A DNA stretch of 64,000 bases from RGIG9608 sp045612365 (GCA_045612365.1 JAZKYY010000011.1:139424-203423); one strand, 5' to 3'. Numbered from the stretch's first letter, positions 25,569 through 34,681 are shown. Notes: generated by a model not told the origin, from the letters alone. Made by a program: numbers and translations.

Positions 25569-26486
25569 ATGTGCAAAAGAATTAGATTTATAGTCATATT
25601 ATTACTATCAGTATTTTTTAATTCTTATGCTGCTATTATGTCTGAATCAGAAATAAAGAGATTGGCAAAAGAATTAGAATTAATCGGGAATGGTCAGTAT
25701 GAATGTTATTCAGAAGGAAGAACAATCATTTTTGAGTTTTATGTAAATGACAATTCACTAGTCAAAGATCTCAATGTAGATAAGGTTGCAAATTCCATAG
25801 ACGAAGAACTTGCAGTTAGATTGTCAACCAATTTAGTAAATATTCGTTATATTGTTTATTACAAATCTAATAATGGTCAAATACTAAAGAAAGAAATTTC
25901 GGTAAAACTATCTGATTTGATGAATTTTAATAGTAATACAAGAGAAACTATATCTTTAAAAAATCATCCTAAAGCACACAATGTTAATCTTATATTAATC
26001 AAGCCAAAAGGGTGGATTGCAAGAGAAAGTAACAGACCACATATAGTTCAAAAATATGAGGTTGAACAAGATGATAATTTCTTTTCTTACATGATAACAA
26101 TGAAGCCCTTTTCTACATTTGTTTCCAAAAAAGAGGCTCAAGAGATATTTAACGGAAAAAACAAGTTTGAAATAGATTTAAAGCAATGGATAAATAATAT
26201 ATTTATAGCAATGCCAAATGCAACAATCTTATCAGAAAAGTCATGTATGCTTGGTACATTTCCTGCAAAAAGAATAGAGATTAGGAATTTTATTGAAGAA
26301 AAGGGACTAATTGTAAAATCTTATGGTGTTATATGGATCTTTTTTTATGAAGATATTGTTATTTCACTATGGGGTGGTGTAAATACATTTAACGATAAAG
26401 GAATAGAAAATTATGAGACATTGTTTGATTTAATAACTAGAAATATAATTTTCCCAGACCAATACACAGCAACAGATTATGAATAA
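25569..26486 (+). CDS. Secreted hypothetical protein
   Basis: 305 residues with signal peptide MCKRIRFIVILLLSVFFNSYA. The mature protein is mixed alpha/beta, with a C-terminal half (LILIKPKGWIARE to NIIFPDQY) that resembles small 'PsbP/DUF1795-like' lipid- or protein-binding folds in pattern only (a weak impression). Low-GC. Its stop overlaps the next ATG by 8 bp, so it is coupled to the GYF_2/HELAH gene. Function not assigned. Confidence 0.7.
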   Translation: MCKRIRFIVILLLSVFFNSYAAIMSESEIKRLAKELELIGNGQYECYSEGRTIIFEFYVNDNSLVKDLNVDKVANSIDEELAVRLSTNLVNIRYIVYYKSNNGQILKKEISVKLSDLMNFNSNTRETISLKNHPKAHNVNLILIKPKGWIARESNRPHIVQKYEVEQDDNFFSYMITMKPFSTFVSKKEAQEIFNGKNKFEIDLKQWINNIFIAMPNATILSEKSCMLGTFPAKRIEIRNFIEEKGLIVKSYGVIWIFFYEDIVISLWGGVNTFNDKGIENYETLFDLITRNIIFPDQYTATDYE

Positions 26487-27165
26487 TAAATACTATTATA
26501 TAAACGAAGAAAATAAACCTATTGGACCACTTAGCAAAACTGAGTTTGAAAACTTGCACCTTAAGGAAGGAACTAAAATTTGGCATACAGGTCTTGATTC
26601 TTGGGTAGATTATGCGTCCTCTAAAAATAAAGAACCTCAAACGAGATTAAATAAATCTTTGCTATATGGTGTAGTTGGTATATTTGTTTTGGTATTTATT
26701 ATTTTCCTCATCTCTAATTTTTACACAAACTCCAAACAAAAACAACGAATAATGTCGGAAGCTTACGAGTGTGAGGAGTTTCAGATGTATTTAGACAAGT
26801 TTTATCGTGACATAGAGTTTTTTGGTATCAATAAGCGTAAACCTCGAACTATTATTATGAAACTTGCACCTATGCAATATTTTGACGATACAAAAGATTT
26901 TCACGGGGTATCTTTTGGTTACGAAAATGATGATATAATAGAAATTTATATTAATGAGGATAGTTGGAAAAATTTTTCTCGTCCTCAAAAATACCTTTTA
27001 ATGTATCACGAACTAGCACACGACATTCTTAACGTTGATGATTTACCTAATAAGCCTGAAAATTACGGTAAATTGATGTGTCCTTTTATCTCTAATTTTG
27101 ACAAGATTACTATGGATAACTTCATAGAAATGTCTCATGAATTATTTGAAAAGGAAAGCAAATAA
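26479..27165 (+). CDS. GYF_2-domain, single-TM protein with metallopeptidase-like HELAH motif
   Basis: 228 residues. Residues 3-46 (YYYINEENKPIGPLSKTEF ... WHTGLDSWVDY) match the GYF_2 (DUF4339) pattern. One membrane helix follows at about 61-81. The C-terminal domain contains YHELAHDILNVDD: the zinc-binding HExxH at 177-181 with Asp187 at the position of the third ligand in HExxHxxGxxH/D metzincins (Leu184 replaces the usual Gly), and KLMCP at 198-202 in the place of a Met-turn. This suggests a membrane-anchored zinc peptidase, which is inference. It overlaps the preceding secreted-protein gene by 8 bp. Confidence 0.7.
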   Translation: MNNKYYYINEENKPIGPLSKTEFENLHLKEGTKIWHTGLDSWVDYASSKNKEPQTRLNKSLLYGVVGIFVLVFIIFLISNFYTNSKQKQRIMSEAYECEEFQMYLDKFYRDIEFFGINKRKPRTIIMKLAPMQYFDDTKDFHGVSFGYENDDIIEIYINEDSWKNFSRPQKYLLMYHELAHDILNVDDLPNKPENYGKLMCPFISNFDKITMDNFIEMSHELFEKESK

Positions 27166-27228
27166 AAAAAACTGTTTGGTAATTCCATAAATTATTGTAC
27201 TCTTGTCTACATAAGTTTATATGAAATT

Positions 27229-27369
27229 ATGGAAACACCAAAAATGATCGAGACAATAATAAATATTCTAATAACTCTAATTTCAGGAGGATTTATCATT
27301 TTCCTTATTGAAATTGAAAATAGAAAGGACCGGGAATATGATAATACTTTTATTTTATGCAACCATTAA
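27229..27369 (+). CDS. Small membrane ORF, possibly the N-terminal part of a frameshifted gene
   Basis: 46 codons starting METPKMIETIINIL, with one hydrophobic helix (ILITLISGGFIIFLIEI) and a charged tail ENRKDREYDN. It overlaps the next ORF by 13 bp in another frame. In the alternative frame the sequence continues TFYFMQPLTNKLSAYC, which reads naturally after REYDN, so one membrane gene split by a frameshift is plausible. It may also be a genuine short gene. Confidence 0.4.
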   Translation: METPKMIETIINILITLISGGFIIFLIEIENRKDREYDNTFILCNH

Positions 27370-28010
27370 CAAATAAATTATCTGCTTATTGTCGATTTAT
27401 TAGTTGGTTGGGTAACTCTATTATATTTTCTCAAAATTCTGATGAAAACGAAAATAACTTAAAAAAGTCTATTGATTTTATTAAAAAAGAAGGAGATATG
27501 TTAATTGTATCAGGAGAAGAATACTCTGTAGATGATTTCTCTGATAAAATTCTATATAAATTTTCAAATCACATAAATAATATATGGCGTTATTGCGATA
27601 AATTAGGGACAAAAAAACTTAAGATAGATGAGGATATGATAAAACTAAACAAGCCATTTCTTGAAAAAGAATTATCAATAATTGATCCTATGTATTTATT
27701 TCATATACAAGATAAATCTTTGATTGAAGACGTATCTGGGTATTTTTATAATTATATCATTCAACCATTAGAAAGAAAAGTAGGAAATTATGCGCTAAAG
27801 AAACGATTGTATTCTATTCAAATAAAAACAATGCTTGGTGCTGTAATAATAATTGTTTGTTTTTTAGTATTATTACTATTTTTTAATTCTTATTGCTTAT
27901 CAATAATTTTACTTTTTACTTCACTTGCTATGTTAATAGTAGGGTTACTAATATTATGTGTTAGTGAGCAAAAACAACTAAAATTTTTAAACAAGATAAA
28001 AGTTTTATAA
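27357..28010 (+). CDS. Hypothetical membrane protein, possibly C-terminal part of a frameshifted gene
   Basis: 217 residues. Residues 1-155 are soluble and helical; two membrane helices follow (IKTMLGAVIIIVCFLVLLLFF and SIILLFTSLAMLIVGLLILCV). AT-rich like the rest of the island. The only start candidate in frame is ATG 27357, which lies inside the preceding short ORF; that frame is closed by TAA at 27342. See the 27229 entry for the frameshift possibility. No recognised family. Confidence 0.6.
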   Translation: MQPLTNKLSAYCRFISWLGNSIIFSQNSDENENNLKKSIDFIKKEGDMLIVSGEEYSVDDFSDKILYKFSNHINNIWRYCDKLGTKKLKIDEDMIKLNKPFLEKELSIIDPMYLFHIQDKSLIEDVSGYFYNYIIQPLERKVGNYALKKRLYSIQIKTMLGAVIIIVCFLVLLLFFNSYCLSIILLFTSLAMLIVGLLILCVSEQKQLKFLNKIKVL

Positions 28011-28070
28011 ATACACATAGATAAGAATATTTTATAAATCCCATACTGATTTTGTATGCGGTTTTTGTTT

Positions 28071-28243
28071 TTACTCTATATTCTTTCTTACTTTTTTGAG
28101 GAAAAGCTGCATGGCTTCGGTATCTTTTCTGCGGATAATGTCGAGCAAATCCTCAAGTTCGCTCTGTATCTTCTCCATCTGCCCTGGCGTATGCGGATTA
28201 AAAAGAATTTCGGAAAGCAAATAATCGTATTCCGAGAGCAATC
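28071..28243 (-). pseudogene. Truncated second copy of the 3' end of tyrA
   Basis: The minus strand encodes the last 56 residues of a prephenate dehydrogenase (TTG at 28241 through TAA at 28071), matching the C-terminus of the intact tyrA at 38378-39151. By hand alignment about 150 of 171 bases agree and 52 of 56 residues are identical; most differences are at third positions. Homology stops abruptly near 28243. There is no start codon or N-terminal domain, so it is a remnant. The synonymous pattern suggests the copy came from a gene that had been under selection rather than from a recent local duplication. Confidence 0.88.
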
Positions 28244-28408
28244 AGATAAATACAAGCAAGAAATATGTAAAAAGAAAAAAATACATTTCTTTATGATTCC
28301 CAATTCTATGGTAAAAGAGTACGAACATTTGCGTACTATCATTCTGGCCTCGAAAAGGATTGAGGACACTCAAGCAAGCATATCATTCGAGGAGTAAACT
28401 AAAATAAA
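28244..28408 (+). other. Residual sequence between tyrA fragment and lepB terminator
   Basis: The plus strand keeps an open frame ending at TAA 28395-28397 whose last residues (SMVKEYEHLRTIILASKRIED) look protein-like, but the frame upstream is only the antisense of the tyrA fragment. It may be the tail of another disrupted gene. I cannot identify it. Confidence 0.3.
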
Positions 28409-28435
28409 AAAAGGAACCCTAAAGTTCCTTTTATT
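28409..28435. terminator. Bidirectional terminator downstream of lepB
   Basis: AAAAGGAAC (28409-28417) pairs with GTTCCTTTT (28424-28432) around CCTAAA, with A and T runs outside. It ends lepB on the minus strand. Confidence 0.8.
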
Positions 28436-28438
28436 TTC

Positions 28439-29833
28439 TTATTCTGCACCTTTGAAGAAACGTTCCCAGCGGATTTTTCCATTAAATAGAGTTTTGTCTT
28501 TATCCAAAGAGAGCCAAATAAACAATGGTGTCCCTACGATGTGATCTTCGGGTACAAAACCCCAATAGCGCGAGTCGGACGATTTGTGACGATTGTCGCC
28601 CATCATCCAAAAATAGTCCATTTTGAACGTATAGGTATCAGTTTTTTCTCCGTTGATGTAAACTTCATTATCAATCAAAGCAATGGAACATTTTTCGTAA
28701 TTCCGAATTACTCGTTCGTAAACTGCATAGTTTTCTGCAGTAATTTTCAGTGTCTCTCCTCGGCGTGGCATATAAATAGGTCCGTAAGTATCTCTTGACC
28801 AGTTGTTTTTACCAAGAGGATAAACTTCTCCGCCAAAAAAAGAAGGTTCTACAATAATGCTTTTCACCGACGGATTTTTACTCAACTTTTCTTTCATTTT
28901 TTCAGTCAAAGGAAAATGGTAAGTGGGCAATTTTTCGTCTAGGCCTATTTCTGCAAAATACTCGGAAGCATTCTGCAATGTGTTCAGAAACACACGGTCA
29001 TCTTCGCTTACACCAAGTTCGTTCAAATAGGTGCGAGAGAGTATTGTGCCATTTGTCTGCACAAAATAGTTGTGTTGCACATTTTCCGAATCTTCAAATA
29101 ACTTTCCGTTGATATAGATTTGATTGCCAACCATTTGAAAAGTGTCGCCAGGCACCGCCACACAACGCTTAACGTAGTTTTCTCGTCGGTCTACTGGGCG
29201 ATAAACAATTTCGCCGTAGTAACGCTTCTGACTATGAACAGTCTCTTTTCCTTTATAGTAACAGAGCGTGTAATAATCGGGGTTTTGAATGTTAAGTGCC
29301 CCCGAGTCGCCAGCAGGGAAATTGAATACCACAATGTCGCCTCGTTTTACCTCTCTTATGCCTTTCAGACGACGATACTCCCACTGTGGATTTTCGATGT
29401 AGGATTTGCAGTTGAAAAAAGGCATTGTATGTTGCATTAAAGGAAAAGACAACGGAGTGTTAGGAATTCTTGGCCCGTAAGTCATTTTGCTCACAAAAAG
29501 ATGATCGCCTATGAGCAATGTTTTTTCTAGTGACGATGAAGGAATTTTGTAATTCTGAAACAAATAAATGTTGATGAAATATACAGCTACAAGCGCAAAA
29601 ACAATAGCATCTACCCAACTACAAATGGAGTAAAGAGCTTTGTTCTTCGTTTTCTTCCAAAAATCCCAAGGAATAAATTTTGTTATATAAGCATCGAAAA
29701 TAAGCGGCAAAAGAAAAATCCACCAAAAATTTCCGACCCAAGCAATAAATAGCACATATATCAAACACCAAAATACTGCCTTTACCCATTGTTTAGTAGG
29801 CTTTTGCAAACGTTGTTTCAAATTCTCTCTCAT
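28439..29833 (-). CDS. lepB: Signal peptidase I
   Basis: 464 residues from ATG 29833; a further upstream in-frame codon run to 29893 crosses the -7 element and is rejected. Inner-membrane Ser/Lys protease that removes signal peptides. An N-terminal membrane region precedes the catalytic serine motif PSSSLEKTLLIGD (Ser101). The lysine box appears as NYVKRCVAVPGD, and box E as MGDNRHKSSDSRYWGFVPEDHIVG. The enzyme is longer than E. coli LepB because of an insertion between the boxes, which is usual in Bacteroidales. Confidence 0.95.
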   Translation of the reverse strand: MRENLKQRLQKPTKQWVKAVFWCLIYVLFIAWVGNFWWIFLLPLIFDAYITKFIPWDFWKKTKNKALYSICSWVDAIVFALVAVYFINIYLFQNYKIPSSSLEKTLLIGDHLFVSKMTYGPRIPNTPLSFPLMQHTMPFFNCKSYIENPQWEYRRLKGIREVKRGDIVVFNFPAGDSGALNIQNPDYYTLCYYKGKETVHSQKRYYGEIVYRPVDRRENYVKRCVAVPGDTFQMVGNQIYINGKLFEDSENVQHNYFVQTNGTILSRTYLNELGVSEDDRVFLNTLQNASEYFAEIGLDEKLPTYHFPLTEKMKEKLSKNPSVKSIIVEPSFFGGEVYPLGKNNWSRDTYGPIYMPRRGETLKITAENYAVYERVIRNYEKCSIALIDNEVYINGEKTDTYTFKMDYFWMMGDNRHKSSDSRYWGFVPEDHIVGTPLFIWLSLDKDKTLFNGKIRWERFFKGAE

Positions 29834-29862
29834 TATTTTTTCTGTAATAAATGATTTATGGG

Positions 29863-29870
29863 CAAAGATA
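29863..29870 (-). promoter_or_regulatory. lepB -7 promoter element TATCTTTG
   Basis: Minus-strand TAnnTTTG match, 30 bases upstream of the chosen lepB ATG. Confidence 0.65.
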
Positions 29871-29935
29871 CGAAAAGTTAATAGTTTTTTCACCCATCAG
29901 GTCAATTCACAACTTGTTAACTCACAACTTTTCAC

Positions 29936-29943
29936 TACTTTTG
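29936..29943 (+). promoter_or_regulatory. yebC -7 promoter element TACTTTTG
   Basis: Exact TAnnTTTG match, 43 bases before the ATG at 29986. Confidence 0.65.
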
Positions 29944-29985
29944 CTCAACAAATTTTAATAACAATAAAAACATAATTATATCAGT

Positions 29986-30711
29986 ATGGGAAGAGCATTT
30001 GAATACAGAAAAGCAACGAAACTAAAACGTTGGGGAAATATGGCGCGTACCTTCACTCGCATTGGCAAACAAATTGCAATTGCTGTAAAAGCAGGTGGAC
30101 CAGATCCAGAAAACAATCCACAACTTAGAGCTATTATAGCAAACGCAAAACGCGAAAATATGCCAAAAGACAACGTGGAGCGTGCTATAAAAAATGCAAT
30201 GGGCAAAGACCAAAAGGACTACAAAGAGATGAACTACGAAGGATATGGCCCTTATGGAATTGCTGTGTTTGTAGAAACAGCCACCGACAATACTACTCGT
30301 ACGGTAGCCAACGTACGTAGCGTTTTCAATAAATTTGGAGGAAGTTTAGGAACATCAGGAAGTTTGGACTTTCTCTTTACTCACTACTCAATGTTCACTT
30401 TTGCAAAAAAAGACGATGTTGATATGGACGAGTTGATTCTTGAGTTGATTGATTTTGGTGTTGAAGATGATTTTGATGAAGATCCTGAAAGTGGAGAAAT
30501 TACCATTTATGGTGATCCAAAGTCTTTTAGCCAAATTCAGAAATATTTGGAAGAGAATGGTTTTGAAGTAAAAGAATCTGTTTTTACTCGTATCCCAAAT
30601 GATTTTAAAGAGTTGAACGAAGAACAACGTGCTACAATTGAAAAAATGATTGAACGTTTGGAAGAAGATGAAGACGTTCAAAACGTTTACCATAACATGA
30701 AAATGGAATAA
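29986..30711 (+). CDS. YebC/PmpR-family regulator
   Basis: 241 residues, normal length. The N-terminal GRAFEYRKATKLKRWGNMARTFTRIGKQI and the following NPQLRAIIANAKRENMPKDNVERAI define the family. Members bind DNA or act in translation (relief of ribosome stalling on difficult sequences); which role applies here cannot be told. The following secreted-protein gene starts 5 bp after its stop, probably in one transcript. Confidence 0.95.
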   Translation: MGRAFEYRKATKLKRWGNMARTFTRIGKQIAIAVKAGGPDPENNPQLRAIIANAKRENMPKDNVERAIKNAMGKDQKDYKEMNYEGYGPYGIAVFVETATDNTTRTVANVRSVFNKFGGSLGTSGSLDFLFTHYSMFTFAKKDDVDMDELILELIDFGVEDDFDEDPESGEITIYGDPKSFSQIQKYLEENGFEVKESVFTRIPNDFKELNEEQRATIEKMIERLEEDEDVQNVYHNMKME

Positions 30712-30715
30712 GATT

Positions 30716-31534
30716 GTGCTGAAAAAACTATTTATAGCGTCTATTTTTCTTTCTATCTCGCTCTCCTTGCTAGCAGAACCAATTTCGCTATCGAAGGGAG
30801 AAGAGTTGTTAGGTTCGCTTTTTGAAAAACTAAAAAAAGAGGAATCGGACTCTATAAAAAGTTGTATCAACGATAGTATCTATCTTGTTTTTTCGCCGGT
30901 TTTGCAGAAGAAAAGTTCGTTCGACTATCCTTTCCAAGATCTTAAACATGTAGGAAAGCGCATTGCAAAGGATAGGAAAGTGGCCGTATATACATGGTGT
31001 TATCCTGAAAATGGGTCAGCTAAGTTTGGCGGAATTGTTCAGCAAAAAACCTCAAAAGGTATTAAACTTTTTCCGCTAAAACAGGCGACTAAAGCGTATG
31101 CGCCAAAGGAAATTGGTGTAATTTCTGCCCAAAATTGGTACGGAGCATTGTATTTTGACATTGTACCATTTCATACCAAACAAGGCAAAGTTTATATGTT
31201 GCTCGGAGTAGCACAAAACAAGAAGTTTTTGACTATGAAGGTCATTGACGTACTTTGGATGGAGAAAGAAGAAGCATTCTTTGGACAACCAATTTTTGAA
31301 TTTTGGAAGAAGGATTTCTTGCATCGAATTGTTTTTGAGTACAATGAGGAAGTTTCCATTACTCTTTTGTATGAGAAAAAAAACAAACGATTTGTTTTTG
31401 ATCATTTAGAACCTTTGAATTCTGGTTTTGTGGGCGACTATCGCTACTACGTTCCAAGTTCTACTTACGATGCTTACAAAAAAAATGTTTGGAAATGGGT
31501 TTTGCAAGAAGATGTTCTTGTCGGGAATGAATAA
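30716..31534 (+). CDS. Secreted hypothetical protein (Bacteroidales type)
   Basis: 272 residues, starting at GTG 30716, which gives the signal peptide (M)LKKLFIASIFLSISLSLLAEP. CTG at 30719 is the only nearby alternative. The mature protein has mixed alpha/beta character with a tryptophan- and tyrosine-rich core (AQNWYGALYFDIVPF, YRYYVPSSTYDAY). It follows yebC by 4 bp and precedes the DPP III-like gene by 30 bp. Function unknown. Confidence 0.75.
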   Translation: MLKKLFIASIFLSISLSLLAEPISLSKGEELLGSLFEKLKKEESDSIKSCINDSIYLVFSPVLQKKSSFDYPFQDLKHVGKRIAKDRKVAVYTWCYPENGSAKFGGIVQQKTSKGIKLFPLKQATKAYAPKEIGVISAQNWYGALYFDIVPFHTKQGKVYMLLGVAQNKKFLTMKVIDVLWMEKEEAFFGQPIFEFWKKDFLHRIVFEYNEEVSITLLYEKKNKRFVFDHLEPLNSGFVGDYRYYVPSSTYDAYKKNVWKWVLQEDVLVGNE

Positions 31535-31564
31535 GCATTTGTTTTGTAAAAACAAGAGAAAAGA

Positions 31565-33589
31565 ATGAAAAAAATAATTTTTACCATCATCGTTGCTATG
31601 AGTTTAGTGAGTTGTCAGAAAAAAAATGCAGAAGAATTTAATTACGTTGTTGATGCGTTTGCCGATATGCAAATTCTTCGGTATCAGGTTCCTGAAATTG
31701 ATAAACTTTCTACTCAACAGAAAGAATTGATCTATTATCTTTCCGAAGCAGCTTTACAAGGACGCGATATTCTTTATGATCAAAATGGAGCATACAATTT
31801 GGCTATTCGTCGGTTGTTTGAGGCCATATACGTCAATTTTGATGGAGACAAGAAAAGTGAAGATTTTGTCGAATTTGAAACCTATTTGAAACGAATTTGG
31901 GTTTCCAACGGAATTCACCATCATTATGCAGGAGATAAGTTTGAACCAAAATTCTCGAAAAACTTTTTAGAAACAGAAATCAACAAACTATCTGATGATG
32001 GTTGGAATAAAATTGAAGTTTCTAAAAGCTACGTCATAGAAACTTTATTTCCTGTAATTTTTGATCCGCAAGTTGCTCCAAAAAGAATTGTTCAGGATTC
32101 TGGAGTAGATTTGCTTCAAGCCTCGTCGTGCAATTACTATAATGGTGTTTCTCAAGCCGAAGCCGAAGAATTTTATGCTGTTCAAAAAAATAGTTGTGAT
32201 TCAAATCCTGTTCTGTTTGGTTTAAATTCAAAACTCGTAAAAGAAAACAACAATCTTAAGGAACTTACCTATAAAATAGACGGACTATATGGTTCAGCAA
32301 TAGAAAAGATAGTTTTCTGGCTCAAAAAAGCACTTGTTGTTGCAGAAAACGACGCACAAAAAGCTGTAATTGAGAAATTAATAGACTTTTATCATACTGG
32401 AGATCTAAAGACTTTTGACGAGTATTCTATTCTTTGGGTAAAAGACACGACATCTCATATTGATTTTGTGAATGGATTTATTGAAACCTATGGCGACCCA
32501 CTTGGTTTGAAGGCAAGTTGGGAATCTATTGTAAATTTCAAAAATACAGAAGCAACCAAACGAACTGAAATCATTAGCTCAAATGCTCAATGGTTTGAGA
32601 ATAATTCGCCAATTGATGAAAGATTTAAGAAAGAAACCGTGAAAGGTGTCTCTGCAAAGGTTATAAACGTTGCGATTATTGCAGGCGATTGTTACCCGAC
32701 TACTCCTATCGGTATCAATCTCCCTAATTCGAATTGGATTCGTGCAACGCATGGATCAAAATCGGTAACCATTGAAAATATTACCTCAGCTTATGATAAA
32801 GCAGCTCAAGGCAATGGCTTTATTGAAGAATTTGTATGGAGCGATGTTGAAGTCGATTTACTTAATAAATATGGTTTTGAAACGGATAACCTTCACACCG
32901 ATTTGCATGAATGCCTTGGACATGGCTCTGGAAAATTGCTAGATGGAGTTGATGCTGATGCCCTTAAAGCTTATGGAGCAACTATAGAAGAAACTCGTGC
33001 TGATTTGTTTGGACTATATTTTATGGCCGATGAGAAAATGGTAGAATTGGGGCTTTTGCCTTCAAAAGATGCATACAAAGCACACTATTATAAATACTTT
33101 ATGAATGGTTTGATGACTCAATTGGTTCGTGTTGAGTTAGGCAAAAATATTGAAGAATCTCACATGAGAAATCGTCAGTTGATAGCTCGTTGGGTATACG
33201 AAAGGGCTCAGAAAGACAATTCAATTCAGCTAAAAGAACGTAACAACAAAACCTACGTTGTGATAAATGATTATGAAAAAATTCGCCAATACATCGGCGA
33301 TTTACTTTCTGAAGTTCAACGCATTAAATCGACAGGAGACTATCAAGCAGCGCATGATTTAGTAGAAAATTATGCTGTAAGAATAGATTTTGATATTCAT
33401 AAACAAGTACTTGAACGTTACAAAGAGTTGAATATCGCTCCATACAAAGGATTCGTAAATCCTATTTACAAACCTGTTTTTGACAAAAATGGCGTTTTTG
33501 TAGATCTAGAAATTGATTATTCTGAAGATTATGTAGAACAACATTTACGCTACTCAAAAGAATATTCCAATTTGCCAACAATTAATTAA
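31565..33589 (+). CDS. Dipeptidyl-peptidase III-like metallopeptidase (M49), lipoprotein
   Basis: 674 residues. A lipoprotein signal (MKKIIFTIIVAMSLVSC, lipobox LVSC) predicts membrane anchoring. The M49 zinc motif HExxxH is present as HECLGH (448-453), and the second motif EExR/K-AD as EETRAD (475-480), supplying the third ligand. The family removes dipeptides from peptide N-termini. Bacteroidota homologues are often mislabelled as dihydrofolate reductase in databases. Confidence 0.93.
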   Translation: MKKIIFTIIVAMSLVSCQKKNAEEFNYVVDAFADMQILRYQVPEIDKLSTQQKELIYYLSEAALQGRDILYDQNGAYNLAIRRLFEAIYVNFDGDKKSEDFVEFETYLKRIWVSNGIHHHYAGDKFEPKFSKNFLETEINKLSDDGWNKIEVSKSYVIETLFPVIFDPQVAPKRIVQDSGVDLLQASSCNYYNGVSQAEAEEFYAVQKNSCDSNPVLFGLNSKLVKENNNLKELTYKIDGLYGSAIEKIVFWLKKALVVAENDAQKAVIEKLIDFYHTGDLKTFDEYSILWVKDTTSHIDFVNGFIETYGDPLGLKASWESIVNFKNTEATKRTEIISSNAQWFENNSPIDERFKKETVKGVSAKVINVAIIAGDCYPTTPIGINLPNSNWIRATHGSKSVTIENITSAYDKAAQGNGFIEEFVWSDVEVDLLNKYGFETDNLHTDLHECLGHGSGKLLDGVDADALKAYGATIEETRADLFGLYFMADEKMVELGLLPSKDAYKAHYYKYFMNGLMTQLVRVELGKNIEESHMRNRQLIARWVYERAQKDNSIQLKERNNKTYVVINDYEKIRQYIGDLLSEVQRIKSTGDYQAAHDLVENYAVRIDFDIHKQVLERYKELNIAPYKGFVNPIYKPVFDKNGVFVDLEIDYSEDYVEQHLRYSKEYSNLPTIN

Positions 33590-33623
33590 AAAACATTATT
33601 TTTACAACTAAAAGATAATCTCT

Positions 33624-34592
33624 ATGAAGAATTTTGCTCTAATTGGTGCTGCAGGTTACATTGCACCTCGCCACCTGAAAGCCATAAAAGATACGGATAA
33701 CAAATTAGTCGCTGCTTATGACAAATTTGATAGTGTAGGGATTATGGATAGTTATTTCCCCGAAGCTGCTTTTTTTACAGAGTTGGAGTTATTTGATAGG
33801 CATTGTACAAAAATAAAATCAACACCAGACAAATTAGATTTTATATCCATCTGTACACCTAACTATTTGCACGACTCACATATGCGCTATAGTCTTCGAT
33901 TAGGTGCTGACGTTATTTGCGAGAAACCACTAGTTCTAAATCCATGGAATTTGGATTCATTGATTAACATAGAAAAAGAAACCGGGCATAAGATATATAC
34001 AATTCTACAGCTACGTCTTCATCCTTCTATCATCGCCTTGAAACAAAAAGTAGAAAATTCACCCAAAGATAAAATCTTTGATATTGACCTTACTTACATT
34101 ACTTCTCGCGGTAATTGGTATTATACGAGTTGGAAAGGAGATGTTAGAAAAAGTGGCGGAGTGGCTACCAACATCGGCGTACATTTTTATGATATGTTAC
34201 AATGGATTTTTGGTGGAGTAAAACAAAATATTGTTCATGTATCTTCTCATGACCGTTGCGCAGGATATCTAGAACTTCAAAGAGCAAGAGTGCGTTATTT
34301 TTTGAGTATAAATGCAGATAACTTGCCTGAGAATGCCGTACAAGGGGAAAAAAGAACTTACAGAACAATAAATATTGACGGAGATTCTTTTGAATTCAGC
34401 CAAGGTTTTACAGAATTGCATACTGAAAGTTATAAGCATATTTTGGCAGGAAATGGTTTTGGTATTGAAGAAACTCGAGAGTCAATTAATATTGTCCATG
34501 AAATTCGCAACGCTCAACCTATTGGTTTAAAAGGAGATTATCATCCTTTAGCAAAACTTCCTTTAGCAAAGCATCCATTTGGTTGGAAATAA
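33624..34592 (+). CDS. Gfo/Idh/MocA-family oxidoreductase, WlbA/WbpB-like
   Basis: 322 residues. N-terminal Rossmann segment NFALIGAAGYIAPRHLKAI, then the family motif VICEKPLVLNP containing the catalytic EKP lysine. Overall it resembles UDP-N-acetyl-glucosaminuronate 3-dehydrogenases (WlbA/WbpB) that act in synthesis of diacetamido-uronate sugars for surface polysaccharide. No other polysaccharide genes are adjacent, so the substrate is only inferred from family resemblance. Confidence 0.82.
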   Translation: MKNFALIGAAGYIAPRHLKAIKDTDNKLVAAYDKFDSVGIMDSYFPEAAFFTELELFDRHCTKIKSTPDKLDFISICTPNYLHDSHMRYSLRLGADVICEKPLVLNPWNLDSLINIEKETGHKIYTILQLRLHPSIIALKQKVENSPKDKIFDIDLTYITSRGNWYYTSWKGDVRKSGGVATNIGVHFYDMLQWIFGGVKQNIVHVSSHDRCAGYLELQRARVRYFLSINADNLPENAVQGEKRTYRTINIDGDSFEFSQGFTELHTESYKHILAGNGFGIEETRESINIVHEIRNAQPIGLKGDYHPLAKLPLAKHPFGWK

Positions 34593-34681
34593 GTTTTTTA
34601 AAAAAGTCTTTTGTTTTTTTTGAAGATTAAAAAAATTGCTATAAATTCGCAATCGTAAAAACAAGATATAAGTTTTATTTT

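Noticed and set aside
28056..28397. 113-codon plus-strand open frame downstream of the accessory genes
   Set aside because: Its first half is simply antisense to the tyrA fragment; only the last 30 or so residues could be a real remnant.
24568..28438. Prophage, integrative element or CRISPR-linked defence island
   Set aside because: No integrase, transposase, phage structural gene, cas gene, direct-repeat ends or tRNA attachment site was found; only base composition and gene novelty mark it as accessory.
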